From Gramella sp. MAR_2010_147 (GTDB lineage Bacteria > Bacteroidota > Bacteroidia > Flavobacteriales > Flavobacteriaceae), in the NCBI RefSeq assembly GCF_900105135.1, contig NZ_LT629741.1:1674001-1738000 (forward strand): 64,000 nt of DNA, written 5' to 3'. Under the pieces are notes generated by a model. The model had not been told where the DNA came from, did no database searches, and was given only the letters and a program-made list of their open reading frames with translations. A program made the translations under genes and the position numbers. The stretch's first letter is position 1. Each line of letters begins with the position of its first letter. This document shows positions 8,296 to 15,314 of this stretch, in pieces.

Positions 8296-9426
8296 TCAGT
8301 TTAAAAATTCAAGAATGGTATCGGTGATATATTTTATTTGATCATCTTCTATTTCTGTGTGCATTGGTAATGAAATTACCTCTTTCACTAACTGATTGGT
8401 AACCGTAAAATCTTCTTCCTTATACCGCTCATCCAGATATGCTTTCTGACGATGTAATGGAATTGGATAATAGATCCCAAAAGGAATTCCTTTTTCCTGA
8501 AGGTATTTGGCAAGTGCATCCCTTTTATCATTTTTGATCTTCAATGTATATTGATGGTATACATGTGTATCACAATCGCCAGTTCTCACCGGAGTTTCTA
8601 TATTTACATTTCCATGAAATGCATTCGAATATTTTAAAGCTGCTTCCTTCCTGGCTTCATTATATATATCCAACTTTTTAAGTTTTGCCCTTAAAACGGC
8701 AGCCTGAAAACTATCCAGTCTGGAATTCACTCCAACAACATCATGGTGATAACGTTCATACATGCCGTGATTCACAATTCCTCTAATGGTATGTGCCAGC
8801 TCATCATTATTGGTGAAGATAGCACCCCCATCACCATAACAACCTAAATTTTTAGACGGAAAAAATGAAGTGGCAGCAACATCTCCAATCGTTCCGGCCT
8901 TTTGAATTTTTCCATTTTTAGAATGAAAATCGGCACCTATAGCCTGAGCATTGTCTTCAATCACATACAAATTATGCTCTTTAGCGATCTCCATAATAGC
9001 ATCCATATCGGCTGTTTGACCAAATAAATGAACAGGAACAATAGCTTTGGTATTGGGTGTTATTGCTTTTTTGATCTCTTCAGGATCAATATTGAAGGTT
9101 TGGGGATCTACATCAACAAGCACAGGCGTTAATTGAAGTAACGCTATGACTTCAACGGTAGCTGCAAAGGTGAAATCGGCAGTGATCACTTCATCTCCCG
9201 GTTTTAAACCCAGTCCCATCATAGCGATTTGAAGGGCATCAGTTCCGTTAGCACAGGGAATTACGTGCTTTACATCTAAATAATCTTCCAGTTCTTTCTG
9301 GAAAGCATGAACATGAGGACCATTTATAAAGGAAGTTTCCTCCAGTATTTCCTGCATTCCTTTATTTACTTCATCTTTTATACCTTCATATTGACCCTTA
9401 AGGTCAACCATTTGAATCTTTTTCAT
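8296..9426 (-). CDS. DegT/DnrJ/EryC1/StrS family sugar aminotransferase
   Basis: A 376-residue PLP enzyme that transfers an amino group to a keto-sugar nucleotide. PCANGTDALQIA, the PVHLFGQTADMD block, EDNAQAIGA with the cofactor-binding Asp, and SFFPSKNLGCYGDGG with Schiff-base Lys192 are hallmark segments. Relatives of this subtype make amino sugars for lipopolysaccharide O-chains or glycans. It is divergent from waaA (98 bases apart), which fits an envelope role, but no other nucleotide-sugar genes are near. The exact sugar cannot be told from sequence. Confidence 0.9.
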   Translation of the reverse strand: MKKIQMVDLKGQYEGIKDEVNKGMQEILEETSFINGPHVHAFQKELEDYLDVKHVIPCANGTDALQIAMMGLGLKPGDEVITADFTFAATVEVIALLQLTPVLVDVDPQTFNIDPEEIKKAITPNTKAIVPVHLFGQTADMDAIMEIAKEHNLYVIEDNAQAIGADFHSKNGKIQKAGTIGDVAATSFFPSKNLGCYGDGGAIFTNNDELAHTIRGIVNHGMYERYHHDVVGVNSRLDSFQAAVLRAKLKKLDIYNEARKEAALKYSNAFHGNVNIETPVRTGDCDTHVYHQYTLKIKNDKRDALAKYLQEKGIPFGIYYPIPLHRQKAYLDERYKEEDFTVTNQLVKEVISLPMHTEIEDDQIKYITDTILEFLN

Positions 9427-9498
9427 CTACAATATTTTTCAGGATTACGAAAATACGAAATATAGCCCCTTCTGGCAATCCATTTAATGGGAAAGGCC

Positions 9499-9506
9499 TA
9501 TTTTAG
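9499..9506 (+). promoter_or_regulatory. Possible -7 box for waaA
   Basis: TATTTTAG, one base from TAnnTTTG, lies 18 bases before the GTG start of waaA. The same octamer precedes the DUF5522 gene at 45376. Confidence 0.35.
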
Positions 9507-9524
9507 CAACCTTAAGTTTTTAGT

Positions 9525-10748
9525 GTGCATAGAATATACAACGTATTGGTGAAACTAAGCGGAGTCGTTCTTAAATCGGCAGGAAATTTCAGTCCTAAAC
9601 TAAAAGAATTTATAGAGGGCCGGGAGGATCTTTTTCCCAAATTGATAAAGAACATAGACCAATCTAAGGAGCACATCTGGATACATGCAGCTTCTCTCGG
9701 GGAATTCGAAATGGCCGTTCCGGTCTTAAAAATGCTGAAAGAGAAATATCCCGAAACGAAAACTGTGGTTAGTTTTTTTTCACCATCTGGTTATAAGAAT
9801 AAAAAGAAACATCCATTAGTAGACCATTTTACCTATCTCCCACTGGACACCCCGGAAAATGCCGAAAAATTTATAGATATACTTCAGCCAAAAATGGCAT
9901 TTTTCATCAAATATGATTTCTGGCCTAATTTCCTGAATAAATTAAAAGAGAGACAAATTAGAACCTTTCTGGTTTCCGGAGTTTTTAGAAAGGACCAGAC
10001 TTTCTTTAAACCTTATGGAAAATGGATGGTTCCATCTTTAAAAGCTTTTGAGCATTTTTTCGTTCAGAATGAAGAATCTAAAGAGCTATTGAATTCTATT
10101 GGTTTTAATAATGCAAGCATAGGTGGCGATACCAGATTTGATCGTGTTGCTGCGCAAATAGAAACTGATAATAGAATTGATTTCATTGAAGAATTTAAAC
10201 AGAACAGTCTACTTGTGGTTTGTGGCAGTACCTGGCCTGAAGACGAAAGATTAATTACCAGTTTCATAAATAATTCTTCAAATATCAAATTCATCATTGC
10301 TCCGCATGAGATCAAACCAGAAAAAATCAGAAAATTTGAAGCCCTATTAAAAATACCGAGTATAAAATATTCTGAAAAGGAAGCTAAAGGTCTCAAAGAT
10401 CATTCAGTATTCATTCTGGATACTATTGGGTTACTGGGAAGAGCCTATAGTTATGCTGATATTGCCTACGTTGGCGGAGCTGCAGGAACTACGGGACTCC
10501 ATAATATTCTGGAACCTGCAACCTTTGGAATTCCGATCATTATAGGGGAAAATTTTGATAGATTCCTTGAAGCTGAGCGATTAAGACAGCTGGCTGGACT
10601 ATTTTCTGTTAAAAATTCTGATGAGTTTTCAGCTATTATGACCAGGCTTTGTTCAAATACTGAATTTAGGGAAAAGACCGGAATGATAGCTGGTCACTTC
10701 ATTAACAGTAATACCGGTGCCACTCGTATTCTGCAGAAATATCTTTAA
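9525..10748 (+). CDS. waaA: 3-deoxy-D-manno-octulosonic acid (Kdo) transferase
   Basis: A 407-residue GT30-type glycosyltransferase that adds Kdo to lipid A precursor on the inner face of the inner membrane. Visible marks are IHAASLGEFEMAVPVL near residue 50, the SPSGYKN motif, VCGSTWPEDE at the start of the C-terminal Rossmann half, and VGGAAGTTGLHNILEPATFG near residue 320. The start is a GTG; no ATG lies in a better place. It probably has its own promoter. Typical length, with no sign of the bifunctional long form. Confidence 0.92.
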   Translation: MHRIYNVLVKLSGVVLKSAGNFSPKLKEFIEGREDLFPKLIKNIDQSKEHIWIHAASLGEFEMAVPVLKMLKEKYPETKTVVSFFSPSGYKNKKKHPLVDHFTYLPLDTPENAEKFIDILQPKMAFFIKYDFWPNFLNKLKERQIRTFLVSGVFRKDQTFFKPYGKWMVPSLKAFEHFFVQNEESKELLNSIGFNNASIGGDTRFDRVAAQIETDNRIDFIEEFKQNSLLVVCGSTWPEDERLITSFINNSSNIKFIIAPHEIKPEKIRKFEALLKIPSIKYSEKEAKGLKDHSVFILDTIGLLGRAYSYADIAYVGGAAGTTGLHNILEPATFGIPIIIGENFDRFLEAERLRQLAGLFSVKNSDEFSAIMTRLCSNTEFREKTGMIAGHFINSNTGATRILQKYL

Positions 10749-10859
10749 ACGAGTCTTAAAAAGACCTTAACATTCTTTGCTAAAAAAAAGTAAAATATAG
10801 TTTTACAATTGGTTTAAATTGTAATTTCGATTTAAAATAACCAAATAAACTATTGAACC

Positions 10860-11099
10860 ATGAAACGTTTATCAATTTTAGCCAGTGGGCTATTACTGTT
10901 CTCTTCGGTACTTATTTCTTGTAGAGACACCACAGAGAAAGAAACGATTGTAAGAGAGGTTGAAGTAGAGAAAAAAGTACAAACCCCTGAAGAAGCAGAA
11001 GAAAGAGAGGGGATTCTTGAAAGAACTGCTAAAAAAGTAGATAAAGAAGTAAATAAAGAGATTGACGAAGAAATAGAAAAAATAGGCGACGATAATTAG
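10860..11099 (+). CDS. Small lipoprotein, charged (sister of the next gene)
   Basis: A 79-residue protein with a lipoprotein signal (MKRLSILASGLLLFSSVLISC, predicted lipid on Cys21), then a highly charged helix-forming region rich in Glu and Lys (VREVEVEKKVQ...KKVDKEVNKEIDEEIEK). The words after the cysteine, RDT, are the same as in the next gene, suggesting the two arose by duplication. It may be an envelope stress or spacer lipoprotein, but no family is recognised and no function can be assigned. Confidence 0.75.
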   Translation: MKRLSILASGLLLFSSVLISCRDTTEKETIVREVEVEKKVQTPEEAEEREGILERTAKKVDKEVNKEIDEEIEKIGDDN

Positions 11100-11168
11100 A
11101 TTTTAGCCTTCGCAGTTATAACTGCACATTTACATTAATATAATAACTAACTCCAAAAACTTAAAAAG

Positions 11169-11468
11169 ATGAAAAAACCAATAGTAATGTTCGCTTTAAT
11201 GCTCTCTATGGGAGTTTTCTTTACTTCATGTAGAGACACAGCAAAAGAGAATGAAACAGATGACATGGAAATGTCTGATGATATGGATGATGTATCTGAC
11301 GATATGGATGACATGAATGATGACAATAACAGTGTTGGAAACGATATTGAGCAAGCCGCTGATGACGCAGGTGACGCCGTAAAGAATGCTGCTAATGAAA
11401 CTGGCGATGCCGTGAAAAATGCAGCTAATGAAGTTGAAGACGAAGTAGAAGGTAATGACGACTACTAA
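11169..11468 (+). CDS. Small acidic lipoprotein with repeats
   Basis: A 99-residue protein with a lipoprotein signal ending in FFTSC (lipid on Cys21) followed by RDT, as in its neighbour 70 bases upstream. The mature part is very acidic: a run of DDMDD-type repeats (about residues 35-57), then two copies of GDAVKNAANE. The repeats resemble those of small stress-induced lipoproteins with amphipathic helices. Probably an outer-membrane-anchored surface or periplasmic protein; divalent-cation binding by the Asp/Met-rich run is a speculation. Confidence 0.75.
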   Translation: MKKPIVMFALMLSMGVFFTSCRDTAKENETDDMEMSDDMDDVSDDMDDMNDDNNSVGNDIEQAADDAGDAVKNAANETGDAVKNAANEVEDEVEGNDDY

Positions 11469-11487
11469 TCGTTCTTAGTTAAAAATT

Positions 11488-11516
11488 TAAAGCCCTTTCA
11501 ATTGAAAGGGCTTTTT
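11488..11516. terminator. Bidirectional terminator
   Basis: AAGCCCTTTC, a short loop, and GAAAGGGCTT form a perfect stem between two convergent genes, with A- and T-runs on both sides so it can serve both strands. Confidence 0.85.
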
Positions 11517-11518
11517 TA

Positions 11519-12286
11519 TTATTGCTTAAAAGATTTTAATTCTCTCCTAAGTTCATTCATAGATTGCTGTAACTCCTGAAATAACCCACTATTAGATGGG
11601 TTATCCAGATTAAAAGTAAGTTTAGAATTTACCTGCCATATCTCCTGTATATCATGAACATTGATCTCCAAGGAAAGATATTCTTCATTCAGGGAAATCA
11701 ACAAGACCTTGGTGGGATCTGGCATTTTTTGAAGCTTCTTCACCAGTACTGAATCATACATTACGATAACATAAACCCTGTTATTACTAGCCTCTTCTAT
11801 ACTGGAAACGGCTTTTCCCATCACCCATTCTCCCGGCCTGTAATCTGGCAACATACTATCTCCCTCAATTTGAAAACCTCTGTAAGTCGCATTCCGGAAT
11901 TCCGGAAGAGGAATATCAAAGGCCGGTAATTGATTATACCATTCAACATCCTGAACATTATGAGGATAGCCTGCTGCTGCCTTTTGATTTACAAGAACAA
12001 TATTTTCATTATCGGCATTATCTACGGTCACCACTTTAGGGCTTACATCTCCTTTAGAAATTTTCAGGTACTTCTGCCCGCTTTCTCCAAATAACCACAG
12101 AGGATTAATTGCAAATTGACGAAGCAATTCTGCAACTACTTTACCAGACAGCTTGGTTCTTCCACGTTCTATATCTGCAGTGGAATTTTTTATACCGATT
12201 AAACTGGCAAATTCAGACTGTGTAAAATTGTTCTCTTCACGTACTTCTTTAAAGTGCTTGATCTCTATAGATCCAGGTGTGCCCAT
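11519..12286 (-). CDS. HTH (XRE) plus S24-peptidase repressor, LexA/CI-like
   Basis: A 255-residue regulator: an N-terminal XRE helix-turn-helix (about residues 8-66, FTQSEFASLIGIKNSTADIERG) and a C-terminal S24 domain. The likely catalytic serine is in IEGDSMLPDYRPGEWV, and a lysine follows in SVLVKKLQKM. QKAAAGYPHN between the domains resembles the Ala-Gly cleavage site of LexA and CI. It could self-cleave on DNA damage, or be a non-cleaving housekeeping member, which is common in this phylum. No phage genes are adjacent. A palindrome, GGATTTAATCC, sits upstream. Confidence 0.85.
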   Translation of the reverse strand: MGTPGSIEIKHFKEVREENNFTQSEFASLIGIKNSTADIERGRTKLSGKVVAELLRQFAINPLWLFGESGQKYLKISKGDVSPKVVTVDNADNENIVLVNQKAAAGYPHNVQDVEWYNQLPAFDIPLPEFRNATYRGFQIEGDSMLPDYRPGEWVMGKAVSSIEEASNNRVYVIVMYDSVLVKKLQKMPDPTKVLLISLNEEYLSLEINVHDIQEIWQVNSKLTFNLDNPSNSGLFQELQQSMNELRRELKSFKQ

Positions 12287-12320
12287 AATTGATTTATTAG
12301 GAAGAATTCCAAAATTTAAT

Positions 12321-12341
12321 CAAAAATATTGGATTTAATCC
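12321..12341 (-). promoter_or_regulatory. Promoter box and possible operator of the S24 repressor
   Basis: On the minus strand TATTTTTG (12328-12321) is a perfect -7 box. Just upstream, GGATTTAATCC (12331-12341) is a palindrome that could be an autoregulatory operator. No clear -33 element is visible. Confidence 0.4.
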
Positions 12342-12368
12342 TATTTTACCAGAAAAGCTCAAGATTTT

Positions 12369-14360
12369 TTAAATATTGCTGTACTTATCTTTAAAGGCAA
12401 GTAAGCGTAATGCATTAAGAACCACCACAATGGTAGACCCTTCATGAAACACAACAGCGATCCCAATATTGGCCCATCCAAAAATTGTTGCAGGTAATAG
12501 CAGGGCTACCACACCAAGACTAATCCATAAATTCTGTTTCACGATTTGCTGTGCCTTTCTACTCAGGGCTATTGCAAAAGGAAGGATTTCCAGCTTATCT
12601 GCCATTAGAGCAACATCTGCAGTCTCCAGGGCCACATCACTGCCGGCAGCACCCATTGCAATTCCAACCGTACTATTTGCCATTGCCGGAGCATCATTTA
12701 CTCCATCCCCTACCATTGCGATCTTTGATTCTTCCTTTTCAAGTTTTTTAATACGCTCTACCTTTTCTTCTGGCAGTAAATTTCCATAGGCATCGGTTAA
12801 TCCTATTTCAGAAGCAACGGCATTGGCAACTTCCTGGTTATCTCCTGTGAGCATGACCATTTTTCGAATACCTATCTTTTTAAGTTTCGACAGGGTAGGT
12901 TTGGCAGATTTTCTTGGAGTATCCATCAAAGCCAGAATCCCGCTGAATTCATTATTATTCTGAACAAGCATTACCGTTTTACCTTCTTTCTCAAGGACTT
13001 TTATTTTTTGTTGTATCTCTAGAGGAACTTCAGAAATTTCTTCATATAACTCCAAATTTCCTATACGAATCGTTTCGCCATTGACCATCCCTTTAATTCC
13101 TTTACCCTGAATTGCTTCAGAATTTGAAACTTCAGGAAGTCCGTTAAGTATTGTAATTTTAGCTTTCCCATCCCGAACTACAGCTTTGGCTAAAGGGTGA
13201 TTACTGGAACTTTCCAGTGCAACTACTTTCTGAAGAAACTCATCATTGGAGAGACCATTTAAAAGAACAACATCGGTCATTTCTGGTTTTCCCTCGGTTA
13301 GCGTTCCTGTTTTATCAAAAGCCAGAGCCCGTAGAGTTCCCAGGTCTTCTAATGGCTTCCCTCCTTTTATTAGCACGCCTCCCTTCGCTGCTCTGGCAAT
13401 TCCGCTTAATACCGCTGAGGGGGTTGAAATAGCCAATGCACAGGGACTAGCAGCTACCAGCGCTGCCATAGAACGATAAAAACTATCCTGCCACGTTTCG
13501 TCTACTATAAGAAAGGCAAAATTCAAAAGTATGATCAATATAAGCACTCCCGGCACATAAAATTTCTCAAACTTATCGGTTAAGAGTTGCGTTGGTGATT
13601 TCTTTTCCTGCGCTTCCTGAACCATTGTAATAAGCCTGTTCAAAGTTGAATCCTGAGATTCCTTTATTACCTTTATCTCTATGCTGCTGTTCCCATTAAT
13701 AGTCCCCGCATACACTCTACTTCTTTCAGGAATTTCTTCAAAAGATGTGAATTCGATATTATTATCCCTGATTGGTTCTTTATCTACCGGAATACTTTCT
13801 CCTGTAATGGGTGCCTGGTTAATACTCGTGCTTCCATTAATAAGAACCCCATCAGCACTTACAGTAGAATTTGGCCTGATCCTTATCAAATCTCCGATCT
13901 TTAATTTCCCAATATTTACTTCAACAAAATCATCCCCTTCTTTTCTTAATGCGACCTTTGGAGAGAGATTAGTAAGAGATTCAATAGATTTTCTAGCTTT
14001 CGCCATTGCAAGATGTTCCAGTGCATGCCCCAGGCTAAATAGAAAAAGCAACAAGGCTCCTTCAGCCCATTTATCTAAAAGAGCCGCGCCTACCGCAGCT
14101 ATCAGCATTAGAAAATCTATCTGAAATTTCCCTTTAGAAATTTCCTGGACAGCCTCCTTTAATGTATAGTAACCTCCAAAGCCATAAGAGATCAAATAAG
14201 GAATAAGAATGTATATAAAGTTGAATTCACTGAAGTTATCCAGCAAAAAACCTGTTAATAAGAATACTCCACTGGAAATTGCAAGGATAAGTTCTGTTTT
14301 ATCTCCAAATATTCCATCATTATGAGGTTCACAACACCCATGATTATGTCCAGACATCAA
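12369..14360 (-). CDS. Heavy-metal P1B-type ATPase (Zn/Cd/Co type)
   Basis: A 663-residue metal-exporting ATPase. It has a short His/Cys-rich leader (SGHNHGCCEPHND) in place of a full heavy-metal-associated domain, then membrane helices, the TGES actuator motif at 186-189, the metal-site SPC motif at 305-307, the phosphorylation site DKTGT at 349-353, SSNHPLAKA (the HP motif), MLTGDN and GDGVNDAPA. The end carries HEGSTIVVVLNALRLL. The SPC motif (rather than CPC or CPH) and HEGST end fit a Zn/Cd/Co transporter of the ZntA-CoaT-CzcP range. It lies downstream of a Fur-family gene on the same strand with a large palindrome between them, suggesting metal-responsive control. Confidence 0.92.
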   Translation of the reverse strand: MMSGHNHGCCEPHNDGIFGDKTELILAISSGVFLLTGFLLDNFSEFNFIYILIPYLISYGFGGYYTLKEAVQEISKGKFQIDFLMLIAAVGAALLDKWAEGALLLFLFSLGHALEHLAMAKARKSIESLTNLSPKVALRKEGDDFVEVNIGKLKIGDLIRIRPNSTVSADGVLINGSTSINQAPITGESIPVDKEPIRDNNIEFTSFEEIPERSRVYAGTINGNSSIEIKVIKESQDSTLNRLITMVQEAQEKKSPTQLLTDKFEKFYVPGVLILIILLNFAFLIVDETWQDSFYRSMAALVAASPCALAISTPSAVLSGIARAAKGGVLIKGGKPLEDLGTLRALAFDKTGTLTEGKPEMTDVVLLNGLSNDEFLQKVVALESSSNHPLAKAVVRDGKAKITILNGLPEVSNSEAIQGKGIKGMVNGETIRIGNLELYEEISEVPLEIQQKIKVLEKEGKTVMLVQNNNEFSGILALMDTPRKSAKPTLSKLKKIGIRKMVMLTGDNQEVANAVASEIGLTDAYGNLLPEEKVERIKKLEKEESKIAMVGDGVNDAPAMANSTVGIAMGAAGSDVALETADVALMADKLEILPFAIALSRKAQQIVKQNLWISLGVVALLLPATIFGWANIGIAVVFHEGSTIVVVLNALRLLAFKDKYSNI

Positions 14361-14423
14361 GCTTTATTTTTAAACTAATTAGTTTTCAGACCTATCTGAA
14401 ATTAAGAGCTAAGTTAAGTGGAA

Positions 14424-14448
14424 ATTAATGCAACTTAAGTGCATTAAT
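14424..14448. promoter_or_regulatory. 25-bp palindrome between fur-type gene and metal ATPase
   Basis: ATTAATGC and GCATTAAT form perfect 8-bp arms around a core containing the palindrome ACTTAAGT. It overlaps the stop codon of the Fur-family gene and lies 64 bases before the ATPase start. No T-run follows, so an operator for the Fur-family regulator is more likely than a terminator. Confidence 0.45.
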
Positions 14449-14860
14449 CAGTACTGCATTTATCGCAGGAACCTTTTAAAACAAGGTTCATATCCTGAGT
14501 AACAAAACCCTTTGGCAAACTAATATGCGGGATTTTATGATCGGTAAGACAAATTGTTTCATTGCAATTTGTGCAGTGAAAGTGAAGATGGAGATCTTGA
14601 GAGCCGCCTGTACCTTGTTCAGGTTCGTCCAAAGCATATTTAGCAACACCCGTACCATCATCAATTTGATGTACGAGCCCGTGCTTTTCAAAAGTTTTAA
14701 TAGTGCGATAGAGGGTAGTACGTTCAGATTTATCAAAACCCGATTCTATATCATTCAGAGTTACGGCAACATTTCTTTCATTTAGAAATTTGTACATAAG
14801 AAGTCGTATAGCCGTAGGACGTATATGATGATCCTGTAAAACCTGCTCTATTTTATTCAT
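14444..14860 (-). CDS. Fur-family transcriptional regulator (probably zinc- or metal-sensing)
   Basis: A 138-residue Fur/Zur-type repressor. Residues 1-80 form the winged helix (HHIRPTAIRLLMYKFL, SERTTLYRTIKTFEKHGLVHQID). The second half has the dimer and metal region with LHLHFHCTNCNET and a closing GSCDKC, giving two CxxC pairs for structural zinc. It sits directly upstream of the P1B-ATPase gene on the same strand, so a zinc or other divalent-metal role is more plausible than iron. Which metal it senses cannot be read from the sequence. Confidence 0.88.
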   Translation of the reverse strand: MNKIEQVLQDHHIRPTAIRLLMYKFLNERNVAVTLNDIESGFDKSERTTLYRTIKTFEKHGLVHQIDDGTGVAKYALDEPEQGTGGSQDLHLHFHCTNCNETICLTDHKIPHISLPKGFVTQDMNLVLKGSCDKCSTD

Positions 14861-14959
14861 AATAACCAGAAGTTAGACAAAGTTAGGATGAATTTATTTA
14901 AAATTAAGCGGCTACCAAGGTGGATGACGGTTTAGTGAAATTTAAAAACCTCAAAAAGA

Positions 14960-15154
14960 TTAATTACAACAACTACATATATTAACTTTAGAAAGCTGAA
15001 GTTTTACTATTGCAGAACTAGTTGCAAGGTTTCCATTGGGGAAAATCCCCAGATAAACTCTGTTCAATACATCTGGCAGGCTTTTGCAGTCATCAGCATG
15101 GATCATAATGACACCGTGTATATCGGGACTCTTTCCTGAATAATAAAATTTCAT
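14960..15154 (-). CDS. Small protein with Cys-rich tail beside metal genes
   Basis: A 64-residue protein starting at the ATG of MKFYYSGKSPDIHG; an upstream TTG at 15178 would add eight residues and looks less likely. The chain has conserved-looking pieces (IMIHADDCKSLPD, RVYLGIFPNG) and ends in ICSCCN, a plausible metal-binding tail. It lies upstream of the Fur-family and P1B-ATPase genes on the same strand, 99 bases away. I recall similar short Bacteroidetes proteins near metal genes but cannot name a family. No signal peptide. Confidence 0.6.
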   Translation of the reverse strand: MKFYYSGKSPDIHGVIMIHADDCKSLPDVLNRVYLGIFPNGNLATSSAIVKLQLSKVNICSCCN

Positions 15155-15259
15155 GCCGCAATTTATAATATCGCCCAACTAGGAAATACGGTATTTCAGT
15201 AATATTTTAATCTATTTAATATCTACACATTATTTTATTGCAGTAATGATTTCTCTACA

Positions 15260-15299
15260 AATAAGAACGGTCGTCTATTCACAGACGACCGTTCTTATT
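15260..15299. terminator. Very strong bidirectional terminator
   Basis: A perfect 17-bp stem (left arm 15260-15276, right arm 15283-15299) with a six-base loop and A/T ends. It ends the minus-strand metalloprotease gene and would also stop plus-strand transcription. Confidence 0.85.
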
Positions 15300-15314
15300 T
15301 ACGTTAATGCCAAT

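Noticed and set aside
11519..12286. A phage CI repressor marking a prophage
   Set aside because: The HTH-S24 protein fits, but there are no phage genes around it; chromosomal members are common.
13681..14124. A 147-codon plus-strand frame
   Set aside because: It is antisense to the P1B-ATPase gene, whose motifs are certain.
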